DNA of 14,971 nucleotides from Spirochaetaceae bacterium (GTDB lineage Bacteria > Spirochaetota > Spirochaetia > Treponematales > Breznakiellaceae): positions 1-14,971 of the forward strand of contig JAIRMP010000104.1 in the NCBI GenBank assembly GCA_031258615.1, read 5' to 3'. A program made the position numbers and the translations under genes. Under the pieces are notes generated by a model that was not told the origin of the DNA, ran no database searches, and was given only the letters and a program-made list of their open reading frames with translations. Shown in pieces: positions 1-6,224 of the stretch; position 1 is the first letter of the stretch, and the number at the start of each line of letters is the position of its first letter.

Positions 1-700
1 AAAAAATTGAGCGGTGGAACAAGGTATTTGTAAACCCCGGCCGGACGCTCCTGTAATACCTTCCCTTCAAGGCGGTCATAGCCGATGTACTCCCTGACGC
101 AGGCGCCGTTTTTCTGTTCGACTCGGACCAGAGGTCCGCAAGCAATTGTCATTTTTCTTGTGGTCTCGCGAGCGGGTAAAGGGGATAGGGCAGGCAGGAT
201 TGCGGTACCAGTCGGTGATGACCTGGTTGATACATTCACTCCCGTTATCGTCGGCAACCAGGTTGCCGCTGGAACGCTCTGAGGGGGAAAGGAAGGGATG
301 CGGAGTGATGCCGAAGGCCGGCCACAGCGCGATATAGTCCATCTGCCGGCGGATGAGCGGGGCTAGGAGCTGCGGAAACTTCGTTTCCGACCGCATTTAT
401 ACCAGAAGCATGCCCAAATGAGGCGAAGGGAGACGATGACCTCATCGGTATAGATTTTCTTGCCCGTATGGTGGCGGTTTTTTTCTCTGCGGCTTGAGTT
501 TGATGGCCTTGCCTTTTACCAGGAGGAGGGCCTTTTGAGGCTCCGGTTTATTCAGGATACGCAGCGCGTATTTCCGGTTATACCCGGTGATAAACCGCAG
601 TTCTTCCCGAATGGCTGTTTTTTCTTTTCTGCCCGCGTGCATATAGCGGGAACGGTAGGCGGCGATGACTTTTCGTTTTTCTTTATATGAATAACCCCAT
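1..700 (-). pseudogene. decayed DDE/integrase-core transposase, copy A (C-terminus runs off the window)
   Basis: Pieces of one transposase can be read in several minus-strand frames. A good RBS (GGAGG, 706-710) precedes an ATG at 698-700, but one extra G after the ATG shifts the frame; dropping it gives MGYSYKEKRKV and then the DNA-binding N-terminus with ITGYNRKYALRIL. Near 445 the frame changes again, into YTDEVIVSLRLIWAC and LLAPLIRRQMDYIALWPAFG. The protein then jumps almost directly to the last DDE motif (DNGSECINQVITDWYRN, near 190-230), so most of the catalytic core, on the order of 150 residues, is missing. After FTRSRDHKKNDNC a short palindrome at 124-138 shifts the frame once more, and the conserved tail VEQKNGACVREYIGYDRLEG follows in the next frame. 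Assignment to an integrase-core transposase is from the motif order. It is certainly inactive. The exact IS family is not recognised. Confidence 0.85.
124..138. repeat. 15-bp palindrome inserted in the transposase relic
   Basis: CGGACC and GGTCCG are separated by AGA. The transposase tail on the minus strand reads NDNC, then extra codons, then VEQKNG. About 16 bp are present beyond what the protein needs, and the extra bases are essentially this palindrome. It resembles the hairpin CGGACT-AA-AGTCCG at 4940-4953, so it may be a small mobile or amplifying palindrome. Confidence 0.5.
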
Positions 701-745
701 ATTGACCTCCAAGAGTGGTTGTTCCCGGATAGTCTGCCTTGATTT

Positions 746-774
746 GGGTTACATTTTCGATGAGGCAATGCGCG
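746..774 (-). repeat. insertion-sequence end, copy 1 (belongs to transposase A)
   Basis: The minus strand reads TTGCCTCATCGAAAATGTAA about 50 bp upstream of the transposase A start. The same motif lies about 45 bp upstream of transposase B (991-1016) and again at 1029-1053. The constant position relative to the two starts identifies it as the element's 5' end. Confidence 0.6.
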
Positions 775-955
775 CATAGATCAGGACTTCCCGGACCGGC
801 TTAGTGCGTAATACCCGGGCAGCGTATGTCCTGTGGTACCCGGTCAGCCGGATAAATTCGTCGAGCAAAGCCGACTTTGCTTTTTTCGCTGCCGCCTGAT
901 ACCGGGTTTTGTATTCCCTGGTTACGGCCTGTTTTTCTTTCATGTTTAACCCCAT
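775..955 (-). pseudogene. N-terminal stub of a second transposase of the same family, copy B
   Basis: A start ATG at 953-955 (MGLNMKEKQAV) has the RBS GGAGGG at 963-968, a 7-nt spacer. The product is homologous by eye to the N-terminus of copy A: KEKxxVxxxYxxRYxxAxxKxK, then LTGYHRTYAARVLRTKP against ITGYNRKYALRILNKPE. It is collinear for about 58 residues to VREVLIYA, where the end repeat of copy A (746-774) begins, and the frame stops soon after at 749. The simplest reading is that element A inserted into element B. The two copies have diverged considerably, so they are different members of one IS family rather than a recent duplication. Not functional as it stands. Confidence 0.75.
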
Positions 956-990
956 TGGGACACCCTCCATTCGGTATCCTCATTATAATT

Positions 991-1016
991 TGGGCAACAT
1001 TTTCAATTTGAGGCAT
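991..1016 (-). repeat. insertion-sequence end, copy 2 (belongs to transposase B)
   Basis: The minus strand reads ATGCCTCAAATTGAAAATGT, matching the end motif at 746-774 with a small insertion. It lies about 45 bp upstream of the copy B start codon. Confidence 0.55.
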
Positions 1017-1028
1017 GACCTCTTTTCG

Positions 1029-1053
1029 ACAACTTTTTTATGAGGCAACGCGG
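1029..1053 (-). repeat. insertion-sequence end, copy 3 (orphan)
   Basis: The minus strand reads GCGTTGCCTCATAAAAAAGT, sharing the TTGCCTCAT core with the other two ends. No transposase start is associated with it. It may be a solo end left by an earlier insertion or excision. Confidence 0.45.
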
Positions 1054-1363
1054 GGGCAGGGAATGCATTTAATCAGGGCCAGCGCATATAAATTAACCCG
1101 GTTTTGAGGCGAGTTGTGATTGAAAGAGGATCCCCTCCAGATACTCAGTGGACCAGGCCATCTGTTTCCTCCGCCCGTTGATACTACTCTTCGTCCCCGT
1201 ATCCGCACGGGCCACCGTCAAGGCGGATCAGATAACAATCTGTACTATAACTATCCCAATCCAGGAGGCTTTACCGGCTGGGATTAATCCCCGGTAAGCT
1301 CTCCTCCGCCGCCCCCCAACGGACGACGGCGGAGAGCGTTAAAGGCCCGGCCTTATTGATTCA
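1054..1363. other. gene-poor stretch between the IS relics and the deacylase
   Basis: No convincing gene. A plus-strand frame open from about 1120 ends at TAA 1285-1287 with LYYNYPNPGGFTGWD, which looks like the C-terminus of a real protein, but nothing upstream supports it; it may be the relic of a truncated gene. An 8-bp GC-rich stem, CTCCGCCG (1304-1311) with CGGCGGAG (1327-1334), follows it. There is no T-run, so it is at best a weak terminator for the lost gene. I see no clear promoter for the next gene. Confidence 0.35.
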
Positions 1364-1432
1364 ATGCCTGAAGCGCTTCTTCCCACATGTAGCTTGACCT
1401 GCGGCACGGAGGCGGTTACTGTTTTACCCACA

Positions 1433-3025
1433 ATGTTTGACCTGCTGCTTAAAAACGTCTATATCCTGGACGGCTCGGGAAAGCCCGGATTTACCGGGGA
1501 CATAGGCGTCAGTGACGGCGCGATTGAAGCCGTCGCTCCCCGGGTTGCCGGCGAGGCGGCGCGTACCATAGAGCTGCGGGGGGAAACCGCCGCTCCCGGG
1601 TTTCTCGATATTCACCGTCACGCGGATGCCGCGTTGTTTAAGCCGGGTTTCGGCGAAGCCGAGCTTCACCAGGGGATCACGACTATCGTGAACGGGAACT
1701 GCGGCATGAGCATCGCTCCCCTGCCCGCGATGCGGCGGGCGGAGATACTCACGTTTCTTGCTCCGGTTACCGGTTCCCTGCCCGATGAAGTCCGCTTTGA
1801 AACGTTTTCCGAATATACGGCCCTGTTGAAAAGCCGCGCCCTGCCGCTTAACATCGCCATGCTCGCGGGAAGCGGCGCCATGCGGGCGGCGGCGGTGGGC
1901 TACAGCGCCGAAACCCTTGATTCCGAAGCGGTAAAAAGCATACACGTCTCGCTCGAAGACGCCCTGGCCGCCGGGGTCCTTGGGATTTCGGCGGGCCTGT
2001 CCTATCTGCCGGATCTGCGTTACAACGCGGCTACCCTGGCCCAGGCGCTGTCGCCCATACGCGGGACCGGCCTGCCCCTGGTCTGCCATGTCCGCGGGGA
2101 AGGGGATATACTCTACGATTCGGTGGCCGAGGCTATAGAAGCGGCCCGGATCCTCGACGCGCCGCTGCGGATAAGCCACTTCAAATGTATAGGACGAAAG
2201 AACTGGGGCACCGGTCTTGAAAAGGCCATCGCTCTTATCGAAGAGAACCGGGAAGCGGGTATACGGATAGACTGCGACGTGTACCCCTGGACTGCGGGGA
2301 GCACCCAGATGCTCTGTGCGCTTCCCCCCTCCTTCCTTGCCGGTGGCATAGGGGAAATTCTCCGCCGCCTTAGGGATCCCGCGGAACGGGCCGAATGCCG
2401 CAGGATCCTCTCCAAACCGGGCGGGGACTTTGAGAACATTGTCTTAGGGGTCGGATGGGAAGGGATCTATGTTACCGGCCTTGAGTCGGAGAAGAACCGG
2501 CCCCTGATCGGAAAGAGCATACCGGAGATCGCCGCCCTGCGGGGAACCGATCCTTTTGACACGGCCTTTGATTTACTGATGGAGGAACAGGGCAATGTAA
2601 CCATGGTGGATTATATTACCAGCGCGGAAGACATAGACCGGATTATCCGCCTGCCCTACGCCAGTATCATCTCCGACGCGGTATACTCGGACAAGGGGCT
2701 TCCTCATCCCCGGAACGCCGCCAATATAGCTATGGTTTTTCATGAACTGGTCTGCCGCCGCAAGGTCGTGAGCCTGGAAGAGGCGGTTCATAAACTCTCC
2801 GGCCTTCCGGCAAAAGCAATGGGGCTTACCCGTAAGGGGCTGCTCAAACCGGGCTTTGACGCGGATATCGTGATCTTCAGGCCGGAACATGTTTCAGCCC
2901 CGGCGGATTACACCGCGCCGACTCGTTTTACCACCGGGTTTGACTATGTGTTTATCGCCGGACAGATGGCGCTTGAGGGGGATACGCTTACCGGCCTTAC
3001 GCCGGGATCCTATACAGGGCTTTAA
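1433..3025 (+). CDS. N-acyl-D-amino-acid deacylase (D-aminoacylase family amidohydrolase)
   Basis: Cytoplasmic metal-dependent amidohydrolase predicted to remove the acyl group from N-acyl-D-amino acids. The chosen start (MFDLLLKNVYILDGSG) matches the usual N-terminus of the family and gives 530 residues; an upstream ATG at 1364 has no RBS and would add unrelated residues. The RBS for 1433 is also poor (GGAGG at 1408-1412, 20 nt away). Visible family features: the metal pair H61 and H63 in FLDIHRHAD, the bridging C90 in NGNCGMS, H219 in CHVRGEGD, H249 in SHFKCIGRKNWG, and an acidic candidate D415 or D419 in ISDAVYSDKG before PHPRNAA. These correspond to the Cys/His ligands known in D-aminoacylase. 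The neighbouring symporter could supply the substrate. Alternatives are dihydroorotase-like or N-acyl-D-glutamate deacylase activity; the substrate cannot be read from the sequence. Confidence 0.88.
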   Translation: MFDLLLKNVYILDGSGKPGFTGDIGVSDGAIEAVAPRVAGEAARTIELRGETAAPGFLDIHRHADAALFKPGFGEAELHQGITTIVNGNCGMSIAPLPAMRRAEILTFLAPVTGSLPDEVRFETFSEYTALLKSRALPLNIAMLAGSGAMRAAAVGYSAETLDSEAVKSIHVSLEDALAAGVLGISAGLSYLPDLRYNAATLAQALSPIRGTGLPLVCHVRGEGDILYDSVAEAIEAARILDAPLRISHFKCIGRKNWGTGLEKAIALIEENREAGIRIDCDVYPWTAGSTQMLCALPPSFLAGGIGEILRRLRDPAERAECRRILSKPGGDFENIVLGVGWEGIYVTGLESEKNRPLIGKSIPEIAALRGTDPFDTAFDLLMEEQGNVTMVDYITSAEDIDRIIRLPYASIISDAVYSDKGLPHPRNAANIAMVFHELVCRRKVVSLEEAVHKLSGLPAKAMGLTRKGLLKPGFDADIVIFRPEHVSAPADYTAPTRFTTGFDYVFIAGQMALEGDTLTGLTPGSYTGL

Positions 3026-3045
3026 ATTAAGATCGACTATTCAGA

Positions 3046-3074
3046 TTGACAACCCCGTGTATGCAGTATATTTT
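3046..3074 (+). promoter_or_regulatory. sigma-70 promoter of the symporter
   Basis: TTGACA (3046-3051), a 17-bp spacer, then TATTTT (3069-3074), placing the start of transcription near 3081. The symporter start codon is about 40 nt further on. The symporter can therefore be made independently of the deacylase gene. Confidence 0.65.
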
Positions 3075-3119
3075 AAGAACTATGTCAATGAGAACTGTGC
3101 TAATATGGAGGTGAAATTT

Positions 3120-4538
3120 ATGAGTATTCAGATCGTACCGCTCATTATTGTAGCGGCCTATCTGGCGGGTTTGCTCTTGATAGGGTATCTCTGCAAACGG
3201 TTTTTCATTAAAAGCAGTACGGATTTTCTTTTGGCCGGACGGAGGCTTGGGGTCTTTTTTGTAGCCGCCAGCCTTGCGGCGAATAACGTGGGCGGCGGCA
3301 GTACCACCGGCGTGGCCGCCCGGGCTTTTTCCGGGTGGGGGCTTTCCGCAGGCTGGTACGTTCTGGCCGCTTCCATCGGCGTTATCCCCCTGGCCTATTT
3401 CGCGCCGAAAATCCGCCGGACCCTTGCCCACACGATTCCGGAAGTTATCCGTACCCGCTTCGGCCATGTGGCGGGAACCTCAACGGCGGTACTGAATATC
3501 ATATCCCTGTTCTGTCTTACCGCTTCCCAGATCCTCGCGTCGGGAACCGTGGTCGCTAGCCTGGTGGGTATTCCGCTGAATGTATCGATTCTCATCAGCG
3601 GCGCCATCATCCTCTGTTACACCGTATTGGGCGGTCTTATGGCCGACGCGATTAGCGATTTTATCCAGTGGTTTATCATCTTCTTCGGCCTGCTTATCAC
3701 TATGTTCTTTGTGGTGCGCGGCGTAGGCGGCTTTGAGGCGCTGGCGGAAAAACTTCCCGCGAAAACCGTAAGCTTTACCGGGGTCGGGGCGATTACTATT
3801 ATCAGCCTGATGATCAATTACTTCTGTACCTTCCTTTCGGGCCCCGAGATGATCAGCCGCTTTTATTCCGCCAAGGATGAAAAAGCCGCCCGGGACTCCG
3901 CCTGGCTCTCGGCGATTCTCATGGGGCTTCTGGCCTTTATCCCGGCGGTGATAGGTTTGGTCGCCCTGGCGATGAACCCCGGTCTTGACGGTGGAAAGGG
4001 AACCAGCGCGCTTATGTGGGCAACTACCAAGTACGCCCCCCAGGTAATTGTCGGGTTTGTGGCGGCGTCAATCATTTCCGCGACCATGTCCAGCGCGGAC
4101 TCGAACCTGCTCTGCGCCTCTACCATGTTTGTAAAAGATATTTACCAGCAATACATCAATCCCAGTGTGGATGACAAAAAACTGATCTTCATCACCCGGA
4201 CATCGAATGTGATTGTCGGCCTGGTGAGTCTGGCCGTCGCTCTGTTCAGGATCAACCTGGTAACCCTCAACCTGTTTGCCTTTGCCCTCCGTTCTTCGGG
4301 GCCTTTTGCCGCCTACGGCCTGGGGCTTATCTGGAAGGATGCCACCAAACATGCGGGACTGGTTTCCATTATTTGCGGCTCCATCGCCGCTGTGGTCTGG
4401 CAGGTTGCTAAGGAACCTTTCGGAATTCTGGCTATCGTATTCGGCTGCGCTGTGGGCGCTTTTTCCTTCTGCGCGACGGTAGGTATTGAGAAAAGAATGG
4501 GGGTAGCGGCCGCTCCCAGCCCATTCCCCAAGGGATAG
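3120..4538 (+). CDS. sodium:solute symporter (SSF family)
   Basis: Inner-membrane secondary transporter driven by sodium. The start ATG at 3120 has a strong RBS, GGAGGTG at 3107-3113, with 6 nt spacing; the frame is open much further upstream but those residues overlap the deacylase and are not membrane-like. The 472-residue product is almost entirely hydrophobic segments, about 13 by eye. SSF hallmarks: TDFLLAGRRLG after the first segment, AANNVGGGSTTGVAARAF in the next, the GG(L/M)xAxxxSDFIQW-type stretch (LGGLMADAISDFIQWFI), the conserved LSGPEMISRFYSAKD, and SATMSSADSNLL, whose serines and threonine fall where the family binds sodium. Its position next to a D-aminoacylase suggests uptake of N-acyl amino acids or a related organic acid, but SSF substrates cannot be assigned from sequence alone. 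It has its own promoter and a strong terminator. Confidence 0.9.
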   Translation: MSIQIVPLIIVAAYLAGLLLIGYLCKRFFIKSSTDFLLAGRRLGVFFVAASLAANNVGGGSTTGVAARAFSGWGLSAGWYVLAASIGVIPLAYFAPKIRRTLAHTIPEVIRTRFGHVAGTSTAVLNIISLFCLTASQILASGTVVASLVGIPLNVSILISGAIILCYTVLGGLMADAISDFIQWFIIFFGLLITMFFVVRGVGGFEALAEKLPAKTVSFTGVGAITIISLMINYFCTFLSGPEMISRFYSAKDEKAARDSAWLSAILMGLLAFIPAVIGLVALAMNPGLDGGKGTSALMWATTKYAPQVIVGFVAASIISATMSSADSNLLCASTMFVKDIYQQYINPSVDDKKLIFITRTSNVIVGLVSLAVALFRINLVTLNLFAFALRSSGPFAAYGLGLIWKDATKHAGLVSIICGSIAAVVWQVAKEPFGILAIVFGCAVGAFSFCATVGIEKRMGVAAAPSPFPKG

Positions 4539-4549
4539 AGGGACTTTGC

Positions 4550-4582
4550 GGGGGTATGGTCTGGAGCATACCCCCTTCTTTT
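4550..4582 (+). terminator. rho-independent terminator of the symporter
   Basis: GGGGGTATG (4550-4558) pairs perfectly with CATACCCCC (4567-4575) across an 8-nt loop and is followed by TTCTTTT. It begins 11 nt after the symporter stop codon. Confidence 0.9.
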
Positions 4583-4831
4583 CAGCAGCTCAGGGCGTCT
4601 AAGTGGGTTTCCCAGGCAAAGATCATCGGTTCCCGGGCCTCTCGGATATGCCTCAATCCTCACCGTTTCGGTACTCTCCTCATCTAAAACCCTCATAGTT
4701 GCCCGCTTAAAGAGCGAATTGACGATCCGGGATTGGTCATACACGTAGTCCAGAGCTTCCGGCGTGATTTGCTGTCCCGTCTCCACCGTTCGCTGGGCAA
4801 AGAGCCGCGCTATGTCTTCCTTTTGAAAATT
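4582..4831 (-). pseudogene. C-terminal relic of an AAA-ATPase-like protein
   Basis: The minus strand reads FQKEDIARLFAQRTVETGQQ, then ITPEALDYVYDQS, then IVNSLFKRATMRVLDEE and TETVRIEAYPR. A frame change follows and the reading resumes as AREPMIFAWETHLDALSC before a stop at 4582-4584. I recognise this as the winged-helix-like C-terminal half of the large AAA-ATPase family that often carries a PD-(D/E)XK nuclease tail and is common in treponemes. Intact relatives have a few more residues between DQS and IVNSL, so there is also a small internal deletion. The Walker A and B part is absent; upstream the sequence runs into the hairpin element at 4843. It is a dead fragment whose stop codon lies in the T-run of the symporter terminator. 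Confidence 0.7.
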
Positions 4832-4842
4832 TGATAATAGAG

Positions 4843-4979
4843 TTGTTCAATAACTGAAGGTATTGAACAACTTCCGCTAAAAAACGGGTAGATTTGGCGG
4901 ATTTCTGCAAGAAATTCGCCAAATCTACGAGACTTGTGTCGGACTAAAGTCCGCGACAACCAACCGGGTTGTTGAACAA
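4843..4979. repeat. MITE-like element: chain of four hairpins with terminal inverted repeats
   Basis: The ends are TTGTTCAATAAC (4843-4854) and GTTGTTGAACAA (4968-4979), inverted with one mismatch. Inside are, in order: a 12-bp stem 4841-4852/4861-4872; a long hairpin 4888-4928 (19 bp including one G-T pair, 3-nt loop GCA); CGGACT-AA-AGTCCG (4940-4953), flanked by partly pairing TTGT and ACAA; and ACAACC/GGTTGT (4956-4972). No reading frame is apparent. Its first hairpin is closely related to the palindrome at 13993-14026. It looks like a non-autonomous mobile or REP-type repeat. Confidence 0.6.
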
Positions 4980-5026
4980 ATCCAATACCGCCGAGTCGGC
5001 TTTGATATTAAAGGGCGAACCGGGCC

Positions 5027-5105
5027 GATGGACAACCGGTAACGGCGGAAGATGTGGCCTTTACTTTCAATACGGCAAAAACATCGGGCTATGTTTTTCA
5101 TGGCC
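5027..5105 (+). pseudogene. scrap of an oligopeptide/dipeptide-binding protein (SBP family 5)
   Basis: One frame reads DGQPVTAEDVAFTFNTAKTS. This is the highly characteristic N-terminal motif of family 5 solute-binding proteins (W-x-DGxPxTAEDVxFTF). Neither the preceding nor the following sequence continues the family: upstream this frame meets stop codons, and downstream it becomes arginine-rich, with no binding-protein character. Only about 25 codons remain, between the hairpin element and the tRNA gene. It is clearly a remnant of a lost peptide-transport locus and not expressed as a functional protein. Confidence 0.6.
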
Positions 5106-5210
5106 CGCCCACCCGGGGGCGCTCAACCCGCAGGCGGCGCGCTCACCGTTCACTATTCACTTGTCCGCGTGTCTATACAGCCGTAACGCTAAGCGTAGAA
5201 TTATTGCCGC

Positions 5211-5240
5211 TTGACTGGGGCCTTTGTTTTCCACTATTGT
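5211..5240 (+). promoter_or_regulatory. promoter of the tRNA-Leu gene
   Basis: TTGACT (5211-5216), an 18-bp spacer, and TATTGT (5235-5240), ending 9 bp before the mature tRNA 5' end. Position and fit make it the likely tRNA promoter. Confidence 0.55.
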
Positions 5241-5249
5241 GGTTTGTAA

Positions 5250-5331
5250 GCCCAGATGGTGGAATTGGTAGACACGCTGGTTTCAGGTACCAGTGCCGCG
5301 AGGTATGCAAGTTCAAATCTTGTTCTGGGCA
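5250..5331 (+). tRNA. tRNA-Leu (anticodon CAG)
   Basis: The acceptor stem is GCCCAGA (5250-5256) with TCTGGGC (5324-5330) and discriminator A5331. The D-arm contains GGTGGAATTGGTAGACAC. The anticodon arm is CTGGT-TTCAGGT-ACCAG, so the anticodon is CAG, reading CUG. A long variable arm typical of a class II (Leu) tRNA follows, then the T-arm GCAAG-TTCAAAT-CTTGT. The 3' CCA is not encoded. The gene lies tail to tail with tauB, whose stop codon starts at the very next base. Confidence 0.93.
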
Positions 5332-6145
5332 TTATATAGTATAATTGTCGTCCTGATTGCGGATGATCCGCAAAATTTGTTCCCGGACATCTATGTACTC
5401 TTTAGAAAACCTGGTCCTGTCGGCGTCATCGCCGGTGATATGGCAGGTAAATTCGGTATGAAATTCCCGAACTATCCTGCCGGGTCTTGGGGACATAACT
5501 ATGATTCTGGTGGCCAGGGATAGAGCTTCGTCCGCATCATGGGTAATAAGAAAAAAAGTTCCGTGGTTTACCGACCAGACTAGTCGGGTTAATTGATGCA
5601 TATTCTCCCTGGTAAGCGCCAAAGGGCTCGTCCATGAGAATTATTTTGGGGTTATTTACCAGTACCCTTGCGAGACAGGCTCTTTGGCGCATTCCGCCTG
5701 AAAGTTCATAGGGTTTATGATATTTAAAGTCCGAGAGACCGACCTGTTCCAAGTATTTATCCGACAAAACTTCCCGCTCTTTCTTGCTGAATTTCCGCAT
5801 TTTTAGACCGAATTCAACGTTTTTCCGTACATTCAGCCAGGGATATAGGGTAGGGGACTGGAAAACGAAGCCCCGGTTCCAGTCCGGACCGCTTACAGTT
5901 ACATCATCAACTTTAACCTGTCCCGCGGAAGGCCTGACGAGACCGGCGATAATATTGAGAAGGGTGGTTTTACCGCAGCCGGATGGTCCCAAAAGACAGA
6001 TAAAGTCCTCCTTCTGTATTTCAACGTTAATATTTGACAGCACTTCAGTGAAACGGCTTCCGGTATTATACGTCATGTATATATTTGAGAGAGATACAAC
6101 CGTTTCTTTTGTTACCGGTAAAATATCCGGTTCGCTTTGAATCAC
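5332..6145 (-). pseudogene. tauB: taurine/sulfonate ABC transporter ATPase, frameshifted after Walker B
   Basis: Cytoplasmic ATPase of a Tau/Ssu/Nrt-type importer. It starts at GTG 6145 with AGGG a few bases upstream. Intact in the first frame: Walker A GPSGCGKTT (residues 53-61), a Q-loop in FVFQSPTLYPWLNV, the signature LSGGMRQRACLARVL, and Walker B IILMDEPFGA ending near residue 177. The frame then runs out of register for 25 residues to a stop at 5537. The correct continuation ALTRENMHQLTRLVW, with the switch histidine in FLITHDADEAL, lies in the next frame and runs to 5332. Relatives have GALDALTREN here, so about 11 bp coding for LD are missing between short GCGCT-like repeats. Restoring 11 bp gives 825 nt, a normal 274-residue protein. 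No slippery heptamer is visible, so this is probably a recent null mutation, or else a sequencing error. Confidence 0.85.
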
Positions 6146-6176
6146 AGGCGTTTCCCTAAAAAAACGTAACTATTCC

Positions 6177-6197
6177 GCCGCCTGCAAGCCAGGCGGC
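6177..6197 (-). other. intercistronic hairpin between tauA and tauB
   Basis: Perfect 8-bp stem GCCGCCTG/CAGGCGGC with a 5-nt loop. It lies 27 bp after the tauA stop codon (6225), with a run of seven T on the minus strand about 10 nt further. In binding-protein operons such a stem often protects the upstream message or partly ends transcription, favouring the binding protein over the ATPase. Confidence 0.5.
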
Positions 6198-6224
6198 AAC
6201 GAAAATCAGCACAAGCGGCTGCCG

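Noticed and set aside
1304..1334. Rho-independent terminator
   Set aside because: The GC-rich stem is real but there is no T-run on either side, so it is only noted within the gene-poor stretch.
1424..2179. Long minus-strand open frame opposite the deacylase
   Set aside because: Arginine/glycine-rich shadow of a high-GC coding region with conserved catalytic residues on the plus strand.
4841..4980. CRISPR array or CRISPR-like repeats
   Set aside because: The repeats are inverted and self-complementary, with no regular direct-repeat and spacer pattern; none was seen elsewhere in the window.
5250..5331. tRNA-Leu as an attachment site of a genomic island
   Set aside because: No direct repeat of the tRNA 3' end and no integrase gene were seen in the window.
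5293..5523. Open frame on the plus strand overlapping the tRNA and tauB 3' end
   Set aside because: It is antisense to conserved ABC ATPase sequence and starts inside the tRNA; no RBS or protein character.
5537..5622. Programmed frameshifting in tauB
   Set aside because: No slippery heptamer or convincing stimulatory structure lies at the overlap, and conserved residues (LD of the D-loop) are missing rather than merely out of frame.
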